DNA of 64,000 nucleotides from an uncultured Treponema sp. (lineage in GTDB: Bacteria; Spirochaetota; Spirochaetia; Treponematales; Treponemataceae): the NCBI GenBank assembly GCA_905372235.1, contig CAJPOF010000002.1, positions 17,092-81,091 on the forward strand. Reading direction: 5' to 3'. Shown here one piece after another: positions 34,039-43,028 of this stretch. The translations under genes and the position numbers were made by a program. Below the pieces are notes generated by a model. That model searched no databases and had not been told where the DNA came from. It saw only the letters and a program-made list of their open reading frames with translations. Each line of letters opens with the position of its first letter. Within the stretch, counting starts at the first letter, position 1.

Positions 34039-34108
34039 TAAATCGCTGTTTTTTTATGCTCATTTGTTATATAATTATCGCATTGAAAATTGGAATGGGA
34101 GGTAAAGA

Positions 34109-34951
34109 TTGAAAAATGTAAAAGTCATCGCAGGTTTTTCTGTTTTTGGCTTTCTCCTTTCGTTCCTGTTCGGGCTTTTTTCGAGGAGCGGATTTTTCCG
34201 TGTGCTGCTTTCAGCCTTTCTTTTTGCGGTTGTCTTTGCCGCCATGGGCTTTATCGTTCAGTATGTGTTCAAAAATGTGCTGGACATGGGAATGGATTCC
34301 GAGGACGCGGGCTTTTCCGAGACTCCCTCTTCGGTGGGGCAGCACGTTGACATCACTGTGGAAGAGGAGGATATTCCCGAATCCGGCGACGACTCTCACT
34401 TCATGGTGGGAACGAATCTTCAAATGCTGAACGAGAGTGATTACGGTTCAGGCGGAAAGGAAGTCAAGGAAGAGCCTTCGATAAATTCTTCTTCGGCGGA
34501 AGGGGCAAAAGTCGAGATGAAGGCTGAGGAGAAGCCTTCTGTTCCTGATGAAAAAAAAAATACTGAGGGTGATGAAAAGAATTCTGCAAGGTCAAAGATT
34601 GCTTTTGAAAATGAGGCAGGTTCTTCGTCGTCAAGTTTTGTTCCTGTGGCTCTTGCCCAGGCGGAGCAAAAAACTGATGTGTCTGTAGAACCGGAAATGC
34701 CGCCTTCGGTTGAATCCGGGCCTGAAACTAAGGCAGAACCGTCTCCTTCGGAGGAACTTGACACACTTCCAGAACTTGAGGAGATAACGGCGTTTACCCC
34801 GAAGATTTCCCAAGAATCCTTCGAAGAAAAAGAGAGCGAAGATTCAGGGGGAACTTCGGCTCCAAAACTTGAGGCTTCCGAAATTGCGGAAGGAAAGGAT
34901 GTCTCTCTTATGGCAAAGGCGATAAGCACCTTGCTTTCAAAAGACAGTTGA
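34109..34951 (+). CDS. Membrane protein with long acidic tail in the flagellar operon
   Basis: A 280-residue protein starting with TTG at 34109 after GGGAGG. Two TM segments (about 7-25 and 30-50) form a hairpin, followed by a 225-residue Glu/Ser/Pro-rich, probably disordered cytoplasmic tail and a short C-terminal helix (DVSLMAKAISTLLSKD). Proteins of this layout occupy the same slot between flhG and the sigma-28 gene in other treponemes. No enzymatic motif is present. A TATAAT at 34070-34075 without a good -35 may be a weak promoter. A role in flagellar regulation is inferred from position. Confidence 0.75.
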   Translation: MKNVKVIAGFSVFGFLLSFLFGLFSRSGFFRVLLSAFLFAVVFAAMGFIVQYVFKNVLDMGMDSEDAGFSETPSSVGQHVDITVEEEDIPESGDDSHFMVGTNLQMLNESDYGSGGKEVKEEPSINSSSAEGAKVEMKAEEKPSVPDEKKNTEGDEKNSARSKIAFENEAGSSSSSFVPVALAQAEQKTDVSVEPEMPPSVESGPETKAEPSPSEELDTLPELEEITAFTPKISQESFEEKESEDSGGTSAPKLEASEIAEGKDVSLMAKAISTLLSKDS

Positions 34952-34993
34952 TTGTTTTTCAGAATAGAACCACTTTAAGGATAAGGATAGGAC

Positions 34994-35800
34994 ATGGACG
35001 AAAACACACCGGAAACGGCTTCAGTCAATGACGAAAAAGAAGAAGATTTGCTCTGGGAAGAATTCCGAAAAACCAAGTCTTCAAAACTTCGCGATAAATT
35101 TATAAGGCAGTATATGCCTCTTGTAAAATATGTGGCGGGTAAGGTTGCCGTCGGAATGCCGAACAGTGTTGAATTCGATGACCTTGTGGGCTTCGGTCAG
35201 TTTGGGCTGCTCGACGCCATAAGTAAATACGATCCGTCCAAGGGCGTGAAATTCAAGACGTATGCCGTAACACGTATCCGGGGAGCGATTTTCGACGAGC
35301 TTCGGCAGATAGACTGGGTACCTCGTTCGGTAAGGCAGAAATCTCGCGAGATAGAGGACACGATTGTTTCCCTTGAGGCAAGACTTGGAAGAACTGCAAG
35401 CGACGCTGAGATTGCCGATGCTATGAAGATAAGCGAGGATGAATATCACAGGACGATAATGAAAGTATCCGGCACAAGCGTTCTTTCTTTGAATGAAGTT
35501 TGGTATTCAGGCGACGACAACGACAGTATGTCCATAGGAGATAGCATAGAATCCCCTTCCAGCTTGAATCCCGATGTAATCGCTGAACGGGAGGAGATAA
35601 GAAAGGTCATAATACAGGCGATAAACGAACTTCCGGAAAAAGAGAAGATGGTTATAGTTCTTTACTACCACGAAGACCTTACGTTCAAGGAAATAGGCGA
35701 GGTGCTTGAAGTGAGCGAATCCAGAATATCGCAGCTTCACACAAAAGCAAACCATCGTCTTAGGGCAAAGCTTACCAATATGAGAAAAGGAATTATGTAG
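34994..35800 (+). CDS. fliA: Flagellar sigma factor FliA (sigma-28, WhiG-like)
   Basis: A 268-residue sigma-70 family factor. Region 2 contains FIRQYMPLVKYVAGKVAVGMP, DLVGFGQFGLLDAISKYDPS and FKTYAVTRIRGAIFDELRQI; region 3 includes VPRSVRQKSREIEDT; region 4 contains LPEKEKMVIVLYYHEDLTFK and the helix-turn-helix EVLEVSESRISQLHTKA. It directs late flagellar genes such as the core filament genes. It is near the end of the operon, so its own level follows flagellar gene expression. Confidence 0.95.
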   Translation: MDENTPETASVNDEKEEDLLWEEFRKTKSSKLRDKFIRQYMPLVKYVAGKVAVGMPNSVEFDDLVGFGQFGLLDAISKYDPSKGVKFKTYAVTRIRGAIFDELRQIDWVPRSVRQKSREIEDTIVSLEARLGRTASDAEIADAMKISEDEYHRTIMKVSGTSVLSLNEVWYSGDDNDSMSIGDSIESPSSLNPDVIAEREEIRKVIIQAINELPEKEKMVIVLYYHEDLTFKEIGEVLEVSESRISQLHTKANHRLRAKLTNMRKGIM

Positions 35801-35803
35801 CAT

Positions 35804-37768
35804 ATGATTTCCTTGGAACAGATTCGTATGGAAATGCAGAACCGTCTCTCCATCGACAAGGACCTACATCATGTAGAGGTGAACGCCCCTACAATCGATG
35901 AGGCTTTGGCGGATGCCGCAGTCCAGCTTGCGATAAAGGCGGAGATGCTTGAGTACGAGGTGATTGAAAAAGGAAGCGACGGTTTTCTCGGAATCGGAAA
36001 GAAACCGTGGAAAATAAAAATATACCAAAATCCTGACACTGTGGTCAAAAAAACTCATAATGCCGACGGAACTGCTTCAGGCGGAGACGGCTCTCTAGAG
36101 GAAAACAAGGTTGTAGACAAGGACGGACTTTTCTATGTACGGCATTTCTCTTCGTCAATAAAACTAAAGGTGATTCCTCCCAGCGGAAACGGAAGACCCG
36201 TAGACGAGAGAGATGTGCTTGATATGATAAGACGACCCGACACGGAGCAGTTTGATGCGGAACTCATTCATCAGCTCATAAAAAACGGCACTGACGGAAA
36301 GTATGAGACTGTCGGCAAATACACCCATATAGCTGCTGCGGATGCAATTGTTGCGGTTGAAATCTCTAAAGACGAACTTCACGGATTTATAACGGTAGAT
36401 CCGCCTGCACAGAGCGGAGCGGACCTTACCGCAGAGCAGATAGAAAGGTCTCTAAAAGCTCAAGGCATACTTGCCGGCATAAACATGGATAAAATCAACG
36501 AGTTTGTAGATAATCCCGTTTACAACACGCAGGTTGAGGTCGCCTCCGCCATAATGCCGGAAGACGGAAAAGATTCCCACCTTGACTACAAGTTCATCAC
36601 GGACGAAACGAAACTAGGTGCTGTTCAGGACGAGTCCGGAATCATAGACTACAAGAAGAACAACAAAATTCAGAACGTTGTCGAGGGGCAGACTCTTGCG
36701 GTGAAGGTGCTTGCCACTCGAGGAAAGGGCGGAAAGACACTCTTCGGGCGATACATCGAAGCGAAAAACGGAAAAGATCTTCCCGTCGTGCTTGGACAGA
36801 ATACCCAGTTCGACAAGGACGGAGTTACTGTCGTCGCCACAAAGAACGGTCAGGTTCATCTTGTGAACGGAAAGATAACGGTAGAGCCTGTACTTAATCT
36901 TGACGCCGTGAACATAAAGTCCGGAAACATCGATTTCCTTGGCACGGTTTACATAAAGGGAAACGTGGAGGATGGATTCGACGTAAAGGCATCGGGCGAC
37001 ATAGATATCGGCGGAACGGTCGGAAAATCAAAAATACAGGCTGACGGAAACATAATTATACATCAGGGTGTATTCGGAAAAAACGAAGGATTCATAAAGA
37101 GCGGAAAATCCCTGTGGGTGAAATTCGTTCAGGAAATGTCGATAGACGTGGAAGAAAACCTTATCGCCTCTGATTCGCTCATGAACTGCAACATCACCGC
37201 GATGAAAAACATAGTGGTGCATGGAAAAAAAGCTCAGATAACCGGCGGAAAACTTTTTGCCACGGAGGAAATTTGCGCAAGGACATTGGGCTCTCCGGGC
37301 GGAGGCGCCACAACTACGCTCACCGTAGGGGTAGACCCCAGGGCAAAACTCCGGCTTGACGAACTTTTGGAGCAGCAGTCAAAGATTTCTCAGGAGATGG
37401 AAGGACTTCAGCTTGAGATAGACAATCTTGAGGGCATAAAAAAGACAAGGCGAAAACTTCCGACAGAAAAAGAAGAGCGGCTCAATCAGGATAACCAGCG
37501 GAAAGGTGAACTCATCGATGAAAACAAGACCGTTTCCGACGAGATAAACGAGATTCAGATGCGGCTAAGGGAACTTAAAGCCATAGGAAAGGTCAAGGTC
37601 GAGGGAATCACATATCCGGGGACAAAAATCTATGTTCGGGATGCCTTGGACGAGGTGCAGACGGAAGTTTCTTCATGCACGTTCTATTACGAAGGAAGCA
37701 TGGCGCGTCGAGGAAAATACGAGCCTCCGCAGATTGATGCCATGAAAGGTCCTGAGGGATATAACTGA
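35804..37768 (+). CDS. FapA family (DUF342) protein with Jag-like N-terminus
   Basis: A 654-residue protein. The first 75 residues form a Jag-N-like module ending in KGSDGFLGIGKKPWKIKIY. A DUF342/FapA region of repeated short beta strands, probably a right-handed beta helix, spans about 370-500 (GNIDFLGTVYIKGNVEDGFD, GDIDIGGTVGKSKIQADGNI). A coiled coil follows (about 515-600) and the end has GITYPGTKIYVRDALDEVQT. Family members occur in flagellar operons and are linked to flagellar assembly; the mechanism is unknown. Its start is 3 bases after fliA and its stop overlaps the next gene. Confidence 0.85.
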   Translation: MISLEQIRMEMQNRLSIDKDLHHVEVNAPTIDEALADAAVQLAIKAEMLEYEVIEKGSDGFLGIGKKPWKIKIYQNPDTVVKKTHNADGTASGGDGSLEENKVVDKDGLFYVRHFSSSIKLKVIPPSGNGRPVDERDVLDMIRRPDTEQFDAELIHQLIKNGTDGKYETVGKYTHIAAADAIVAVEISKDELHGFITVDPPAQSGADLTAEQIERSLKAQGILAGINMDKINEFVDNPVYNTQVEVASAIMPEDGKDSHLDYKFITDETKLGAVQDESGIIDYKKNNKIQNVVEGQTLAVKVLATRGKGGKTLFGRYIEAKNGKDLPVVLGQNTQFDKDGVTVVATKNGQVHLVNGKITVEPVLNLDAVNIKSGNIDFLGTVYIKGNVEDGFDVKASGDIDIGGTVGKSKIQADGNIIIHQGVFGKNEGFIKSGKSLWVKFVQEMSIDVEENLIASDSLMNCNITAMKNIVVHGKKAQITGGKLFATEEICARTLGSPGGGATTTLTVGVDPRAKLRLDELLEQQSKISQEMEGLQLEIDNLEGIKKTRRKLPTEKEERLNQDNQRKGELIDENKTVSDEINEIQMRLRELKAIGKVKVEGITYPGTKIYVRDALDEVQTEVSSCTFYYEGSMARRGKYEPPQIDAMKGPEGYN

Positions 37769-38103
37769 TGGGACTGAATCCGCTTGATTTGCAGACTATG
37801 TATTCTCAGATTGACAATGTGGCAAAGCAGGCGGCACATCTTACGCAGGGTCTTCAGCTTTCGCAGGCTATGCAGCAAGAGGAGAGCGTCCGTAAAAATC
37901 TTGAGGAGGCTAGCAAGGTCAGCCGCACAAAAGAGGGCGCAGGCGCTAAAGGAATAGGTGTGGATTCCGACGGAAAAAACGGCGGCGACGAACATTCTTC
38001 TAACGGCAAAAAAAAGCCTGCCAATCCTTATGCCGAAAAGGCGGATGAATCTGCAAGGCTAAAGGAAGACTACCTTGGTCGGCACATAGATGTCGTCCGC
38101 TGA
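37768..38103 (+). CDS. Small conserved-type protein in the flagellar operon
   Basis: A 111-residue soluble protein. The first 50 residues are helical and Gln-rich (LQTMYSQIDNVAKQAAHLTQ, LQLSQAMQQEESVRKNLEEA), the middle is Gly/Lys rich, and the last part has KKKPANPYAEKADESARLKE. The end YLGRHIDVVR is polar and may be a docking tail. The start overlaps the fapA-family stop by one base. No function is recognised; position suggests a flagellar or envelope role. Confidence 0.7.
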   Translation: MGLNPLDLQTMYSQIDNVAKQAAHLTQGLQLSQAMQQEESVRKNLEEASKVSRTKEGAGAKGIGVDSDGKNGGDEHSSNGKKKPANPYAEKADESARLKEDYLGRHIDVVR

Positions 38104-38142
38104 ACGCAAATTTTTATTCTTTCTTGAAAACCGGTGGGAAAC

Positions 38143-38835
38143 ATGAGATACGTGGTCGTTTTTTTATGCATATTCAATGTCGTTATGTGGATGGTGTTCC
38201 TGTGGAAGTTCAAAAAACTTTTTACCACCGACAACGTAATCGAAGAAACAAGAGTTCAATACAACAATCTTATTGCGGACATGAACAAGAACACCCATAA
38301 CAACATAGTCGTTATCGAGGACAGAATCCGTTCCTTGAAAGCTCTTGTTTCTGACGCTGAAAAAAAGATAAAAATCCTGAACGACATCGAAAAAAACGGC
38401 TATGCGCTGAACGAATTTCACGAGGCAATCTCAGGGAAAAAAAGCGGCGTAACCGAAAAGAAAGTCGTGGATGCGTACAAAAAATCCAAGGGTGCATCGA
38501 ACATCGAACTCGATTCATCGGTAGTGCTTTCGGGGAAAGCGCGGATAAAATCGGATGAATCCGAAGGGCAGGGGTCTTTGTTCGATGACGGAAATAAAAC
38601 GATAGACACCACGGCTAAAGTCAACGTGAACTCAAAAGGGGACTCGTGGGCAGCCGTTCCTGTGGTTGTTCCGAAAGTATTCGTTCCCGAAAATCCCATT
38701 CCGAGAAAAAAGGACAGGATGGCGCAGATTGTACGTATGTACGATTCTGGAATGACGGCGGAAGACATCGCGGAGGAACTTAGCCTTACGGATATGGAAG
38801 TTCAGTTTGCCCTTTCCTTGGAGGACAGGATATGA
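38143..38835 (+). CDS. Membrane-anchored protein with C-terminal helix-turn-helix (DUF6115/SwrB-like)
   Basis: A 230-residue protein. An N-terminal TM (about 2-22) is followed by a coiled coil (NVIEETRVQYNNLIADMNKN and onward), a Ser/Lys-rich linker, and a C-terminal segment RMAQIVRMYDSGMTAEDIAE with ELSLTDMEVQFALSLED that looks like a helix-turn-helix. This layout and the place after the sigma-28 gene recall SwrB (YlxL), which follows sigD in Bacillus and promotes basal-body maturation. The relationship is inferred. ATG at 38143 is preferred over GTG at 38134. It overlaps galM by 4 bases. Confidence 0.68.
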   Translation: MRYVVVFLCIFNVVMWMVFLWKFKKLFTTDNVIEETRVQYNNLIADMNKNTHNNIVVIEDRIRSLKALVSDAEKKIKILNDIEKNGYALNEFHEAISGKKSGVTEKKVVDAYKKSKGASNIELDSSVVLSGKARIKSDESEGQGSLFDDGNKTIDTTAKVNVNSKGDSWAAVPVVVPKVFVPENPIPRKKDRMAQIVRMYDSGMTAEDIAEELSLTDMEVQFALSLEDRI

Positions 38836-39914
38836 AGACAAAAAAATCTTATTTTGGAAGCCTATACGACGGGAAAAAAGCGTGGCTTTACACTGTCTCA
38901 AACGGATCTATGTCCTTTACGGCATCTGATTACGGCTGCACGATTACAAGCATAGTGGTTCAAGATAGGAACAAAAACGATGTCGATGTAGTTATCGGAC
39001 CTTCGACACTTTCCGGTTATGCGACGACATGGGGAAGTTTCGGAGCGATTGTAGGACGTTTTGCAAACAGAATCGCAGGGGCAAAGTTCAGCCTTGACGG
39101 AAAGGAATATCGTCTGAACGACAACAACAACGGCTCTTCTTTGCACGGAGGTTTTCCACGCTGGGAAAGTGAGATATGGAAAGCCGGATTTATAAAAAAA
39201 AGCGGAGAAACTGGAGTCAGGTTCTCAAAAATATTCCCGGACGGATACCAAGGTTTTCCGGGAAACTTGAATGTTTCGATAGAATATGTTCTTGACGAAA
39301 ATGACAATCTTTCGTTCACTTACACCGCAACCACTGACAAGGCCACGCCTTTGAGTATAACAAACCACACTTACTTTAATCTTTCAGGCTGCGGCGACAT
39401 TCTCTCGGAGAAACTCGGCATAAACTCGTCAAAAATCCTTGAACTTTCAAAAAATTCCATTCCGACAGGAAAATACATTGACGTTGAAAAAACTGTTTTT
39501 GATTTCAGAAAGGCAAAGCCAATCGGAGATGATATTTGTTCCCATCTTCTAAAAGAAAGCCGAGGCTATGACCATTGCTACGTTACAGGCGCGTTTGATT
39601 CTTCGTCCGCCATTCCCACAAAATCCACTCCTCTTTCGAAAGCCGCGGTTCTTTTTGACGAAAGGACAGGCATAAAGATGGAGCTTTCAACCAATTGCGA
39701 GGGGCTTCAGCTTTATACGGCAAACTACGTGGATTATGTTTTGGGAAAAAACGGAGCGGTTTATCGTCCGCATTCAGCTGTCTGTCTTGAGACGCAGGCT
39801 TTCCCAGATTCGCCGAACCAAAAAAAATTCCCCGACGCGATTCTTAGGCCCGGAGTGGAATACAATGCGGTTACGGTGTACTCTTTTTCGGTTCATGACG
39901 GAAAAGATTTTTGA
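38832..39914 (+). CDS. galM: Aldose 1-epimerase (galactose mutarotase)
   Basis: A 360-residue enzyme that interconverts alpha and beta anomers of hexoses such as galactose and glucose. Signatures are SSLHGGFPRWESEIWKA near residue 100, the catalytic His in SITNHTYFNLSGCGD and the Glu region CLETQAFPDSPNQKKFPD. No signal peptide is present. The start overlaps the preceding flagellar-operon gene (ATGA), so it is translated from the same mRNA although its task is sugar metabolism. No galactose genes lie near. Confidence 0.92.
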   Translation: MKTKKSYFGSLYDGKKAWLYTVSNGSMSFTASDYGCTITSIVVQDRNKNDVDVVIGPSTLSGYATTWGSFGAIVGRFANRIAGAKFSLDGKEYRLNDNNNGSSLHGGFPRWESEIWKAGFIKKSGETGVRFSKIFPDGYQGFPGNLNVSIEYVLDENDNLSFTYTATTDKATPLSITNHTYFNLSGCGDILSEKLGINSSKILELSKNSIPTGKYIDVEKTVFDFRKAKPIGDDICSHLLKESRGYDHCYVTGAFDSSSAIPTKSTPLSKAAVLFDERTGIKMELSTNCEGLQLYTANYVDYVLGKNGAVYRPHSAVCLETQAFPDSPNQKKFPDAILRPGVEYNAVTVYSFSVHDGKDF

Positions 39915-39949
39915 TGCTTTTTAGAAAATTCGTTTGATTTTTTGATGAC

Positions 39950-39972
39950 TTTTTTGCCGGAACGGTAAAAAA
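39950..39972. repeat. Perfect inverted repeat after galM
   Basis: TTTTTTGCCG, a three-base loop GAA and CGGTAAAAAA pair over ten positions (one G-U). It has no T run after the stem in either direction beyond its own A/T arms, so it is at best a weak terminator. It lies about 65 bases before the V-ATPase promoter. Confidence 0.45.
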
Positions 39973-40037
39973 ACATTTATTGGGTGATTTTATTTGCTCT
40001 ATTTTGAAAAAATATGGAAAGATAGCCTTCGTCTTAC

Positions 40038-40066
40038 TTGAAAAATAGCCTTTTTGGTTTTATCAT
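40038..40066 (+). promoter_or_regulatory. Promoter of the V-ATPase operon
   Basis: TTGAAA (40038-40043), 17 bases, TATCAT (40061-40066); a second A/T-rich box TATTATAT follows at 40071. The leader is about 30 bases and ends in GGGGTG before the ATG at 40104. Confidence 0.65.
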
Positions 40067-40103
40067 TTGGTATTATATTTTGATCGACTTTAGTGGGGTG
40101 CAA

Positions 40104-40718
40104 ATGGATATCCAATTACAAGAGTTAATTGATAGAATCAAAAAAGACGGTGTCGCATCTGCAGAATCGCAGGCGGCGGACATAGTTAAGGCTGCCGAGG
40201 AGAAGGCAAGGTCAATCGTTGGAGAAGCGGAGAAGAAGGCTGACGATATGATCAAAGTCGCTAAGGGCGAAATCTCACGGCTTGAGAAGGCAAGCGATGA
40301 TGCCATAGCTCAGGCGGGAAGAAACATGCTTCTTAGTTTCAGGGAATCCCTTGTCGCAGAACTTGACAGGTTCATAAAAGACGAGACGGAAAAAGCCTAC
40401 TCAAAGGACATGCTGAAAACCTTGGTTCCTGAGACAGTAAAGGCTTGGGTGAAGGACAAGGAGGCTGGAAAACTTTCCGTGATTCTTTCCGAAAAGGATC
40501 TGAAGGCTTTGGAGGACGGTTTCAAGTCCGCATTGAAGGCAGAGATTTCCGGCGGGCTTGAGCTGAAAAGCGACAGTTCCGTAACGGCTGGCTTCAGGAT
40601 AGGAGTGAACGACGGCGCTGCTTTCTACGATTATTCGGCGGAATCGGTGGCGGAACTTTTTTCCGCATACCTGAACCCACGGGTCGCTTCTATAATGAAG
40701 GGTGCGGCAAAGGAATAG
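40104..40718 (+). CDS. atpE: V-type ATP synthase subunit E
   Basis: A 204-residue peripheral-stalk subunit. The N-terminal half is a long alpha helix rich in Ala, Lys and Glu (ELIDRIKKDGVASAESQAAD, EEKARSIVGEAEKKADDMIK) that forms the stator stalk; the C-terminal half is globular. The ATG at 40104 follows GGGGTG; an in-frame upstream start overlaps the promoter and is rejected. First gene of the operon E, DUF2764, A, B, D, I, K. Confidence 0.9.
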   Translation: MDIQLQELIDRIKKDGVASAESQAADIVKAAEEKARSIVGEAEKKADDMIKVAKGEISRLEKASDDAIAQAGRNMLLSFRESLVAELDRFIKDETEKAYSKDMLKTLVPETVKAWVKDKEAGKLSVILSEKDLKALEDGFKSALKAEISGGLELKSDSSVTAGFRIGVNDGAAFYDYSAESVAELFSAYLNPRVASIMKGAAKE

Positions 40719-40722
40719 GCCG

Positions 40723-41262
40723 GTGAAAGAGCAATATTACTTGGTTTCGCAGCTTCCATTCATTTCTCCGGAAAAATCGACGTTGCCGATAACCGAAAAA
40801 TATTATAGAGATCTGTGTTCCAGATTCCTTGAAGGAAAGTCAAAAGGGATTCTTGAATCTCTTTCCCTTGAGCCTTCAAAAGAGCCGGAAAGCACCGGTT
40901 CGTCTTTTCTTGACGCATGGTATGAGCATGAAAGGGCGCTTAGGTTCGCCCTTGCGCAGGTACGTGCCCAAAAACTCAAGAAAGATTTGGGGGCTCTTCC
41001 TGTGAGCATAACCGCTGATATTGTGCAGGCGGCAAGGACCGCAGTCGGAATGGACAGCCCCCTTCTTGCGGAGCAGTTCCTTTACGAATACAGGCTTTCC
41101 GCCCTTGAGAAATTCCAGCCCTTGGACATCTTCTGCGAGGACTATGTTTTTGCGTATGGAATAAGGCTCATGCTCGTGCAAAGGATAAAGGCTTTTGATA
41201 AGGAAAAGGGAACCGCTTCCTATCACAGAATCTATGACACTATACTTGGAGAAAAATCATGA
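40723..41262 (+). CDS. DUF2764 family V-ATPase operon protein
   Basis: A 179-residue protein beginning with GTG after AAAGGA. Features are YYLVSQLPFIS at the start and AWYEHERALRFALAQVRAQK in the middle. DUF2764 genes occur between the E and A genes in V-ATPase operons of spirochaetes and chlamydiae, where subunit C and F genes appear to be absent. It may be a remote counterpart of a central-stalk or C-type subunit; this is inference. It overlaps atpA by 4 bases. Confidence 0.8.
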   Translation: MKEQYYLVSQLPFISPEKSTLPITEKYYRDLCSRFLEGKSKGILESLSLEPSKEPESTGSSFLDAWYEHERALRFALAQVRAQKLKKDLGALPVSITADIVQAARTAVGMDSPLLAEQFLYEYRLSALEKFQPLDIFCEDYVFAYGIRLMLVQRIKAFDKEKGTASYHRIYDTILGEKS

Positions 41263-43028
41263 CGGATACAAAAGGAAAGGTAGTCGGCATCAACGGTAAC
41301 ATGGTTTCCGTGGAATTCGACGGAAACGTTTCCATGAACGAAGTTGCCTACGTTAATGTCGAAGGCAAGAAACTCAGAGGCGAAATAATCCGTGTCCGCG
41401 GAAACATAGCCCAAATGCAGATTTTTGAGATGACACAGGGAATCAAGACCGGTGACATTGTAGAATTCACCGGAAACATGCTCTGTGCGTTGCTTGGTCC
41501 AGGACTTTTGGGACAGGTTTATGACGGTCTTCAGAATCCGCTTCCTCTTGTAGCGGAAAAGGCAGGATTCTTCCTTGAAAAGGGAGTCTATCTTGACCCG
41601 TTGGACAAAGATGCGAAATGGGACTGGACCCCATCCGTAAAAGTCGGCGACAAGGTTTTTAGGGGAGATTCTATAGGAACTGTTCCCGAAGGACCTTTTA
41701 AGCACAAGATTTTGGTTCCGTTCGGTCTTATGGGAACTTACACGGTGAAGGAAGTTACACCGGAAGGCTCATACAAAATAACCGACAGGATGGCTTTGGT
41801 CGCTGATGAAAAAGGAATCGAGCATGAACTTACGATGTGCTTTGAATGGCCTGTGAAGCGTGCTGTTGACTGCTATGCGGAACGGCTTGCTCCTACTGAA
41901 ACGATGGTTACAAAGACACGTCTTATAGACACCTTCTTTCCGGTTTCAAAAGGCGGAACATACTGCATCCCGGGACCTTTTGGCGCTGGAAAGACTGTTA
42001 TACAGCATACGACCAGCCGCTATGCGGATGTTGACATAGTTATAATAGCGGCCTGCGGAGAGCGTGCGGGCGAGGTTGTAGAGACCATAAAAGAGTTCCC
42101 GGAACTAAAAGATCCTAGAACCGGCGAATCTTTGATGAAACGAACTGTGATAATTTGCAACACGTCGTCAATGCCGGTTGCAAGCCGTGAGGCTTCCGTA
42201 TATACGTCCGTGACACTCGCAGAATATTACAGACAGATGGGACTTCACGTCCTTTTGCTTGCAGACTCCACGAGCCGCTGGGCGCAGGCGTTGAGGGAAA
42301 TGTCGGGTAGGCTTGAAGAGATTCCGGGCGAGGAAGCGTTCCCTGCATACCTTGAGTCCTATATTGCGGCGTTCTACGAACGTGCAGGATATGTCAGGCT
42401 GAGAAACGGCGAAAAAGGCTCTGTAACCATCGGAGGAACAGTTTCTCCTGCGGGCGGAAACTTCGAGGAACCCGTTACACAGGCGACGCTCAAGGTTGTG
42501 GGCGGTTTCCACGGACTTACAAGGGAGCGTTCCGACGCAAGAAAATTCCCTGCGATAGATCCCTTGAATTCTTGGTCAAAGTACAATTCGGTCATCAGGG
42601 AAGATTGGGTCTCCTATGCACGCAAAGTGTTCAAGGCAGGCGTTGAGGTAAACCAGATGATGAAGGTCGTCGGTGAGGAAGGAACTACAACCGAAGATTT
42701 CGTGCTTTATATGAAAAGCGAATTCCTTGATGCGGTCTACTTTCAGCAGAACTCGTTCGACGAGGTTGATGCTGCGGTCAGCGTTGAAAGACAGACGTAC
42801 ACATTCGCAAGGGTTCTTAAAGTCTTGGCTTCTGATTTTGAACTTTCCGACAAAGACGAGGTTCGTTCGTTCTTCAACAAGCTTCGACAATCATTTATTG
42901 ACTGGAACTACATCGCCGAGAACACTGACGCTTACAAGGCTAAGGAAAAGGAAATAAACGAACTTTATGCTTCTAAAAACGGAAAAATCAAGGACGAGGC
43001 GACAGAGCTTCTGAAGGATGGTGAATAA
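41259..43028 (+). CDS. atpA: V-type ATP synthase catalytic subunit A
   Basis: A 589-residue catalytic subunit. The P-loop is [18 protein letters not shown] near residue 240, the A-type insertion lies around 110-190, and [20 protein letters not shown] is the family motif. With subunit B it forms the A3B3 headpiece that makes or hydrolyses ATP. The ATG overlaps the DUF2764 stop and the stop overlaps atpB by one base, so translation is tightly coupled. Confidence 0.97.
   Translation: MTDTKGKVVGINGNMVSVEFDGNVSMNEVAYVNVEGKKLRGEIIRVRGNIAQMQIFEMTQGIKTGDIVEFTGNMLCALLGPGLLGQVYDGLQNPLPLVAEKAGFFLEKGVYLDPLDKDAKWDWTPSVKVGDKVFRGDSIGTVPEGPFKHKILVPFGLMGTYTVKEVTPEGSYKITDRMALVADEKGIEHELTMCFEWPVKRAVDCYAERLAPTETMVTKTRLIDTFFPVSKGGTYCIPGPFGAGKTVIQHTTSRYADVDIVIIAACGERAGEVVETIKEFPELKDPRTGESLMKRTVIICNTSSMPVASREASVYTSVTLAEYYRQMGLHVLLLADSTSRWAQALREMSGRLEEIPGEEAFPAYLESYIAAFYERAGYVRLRNGEKGSVTIGGTVSPAGGNFEEPVTQATLKVVGGFHGLTRERSDARKFPAIDPLNSWSKYNSVIREDWVSYARKVFKAGVEVNQMMKVVGEEGTTTEDFVLYMKSEFLDAVYFQQNSFDEVDAAVSVERQTYTFARVLKVLASDFELSDKDEVRSFFNKLRQSFIDWNYIAENTDAYKAKEKEINELYASKNGKIKDEATELLKDGE

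Noticed and set aside
39950..39972. Inverted repeat after galM as a rho-independent terminator
   Set aside because: The T run belongs to the 5' arm and the 3' arm ends in A, so there is no T tract after the stem; listed only as a repeat.
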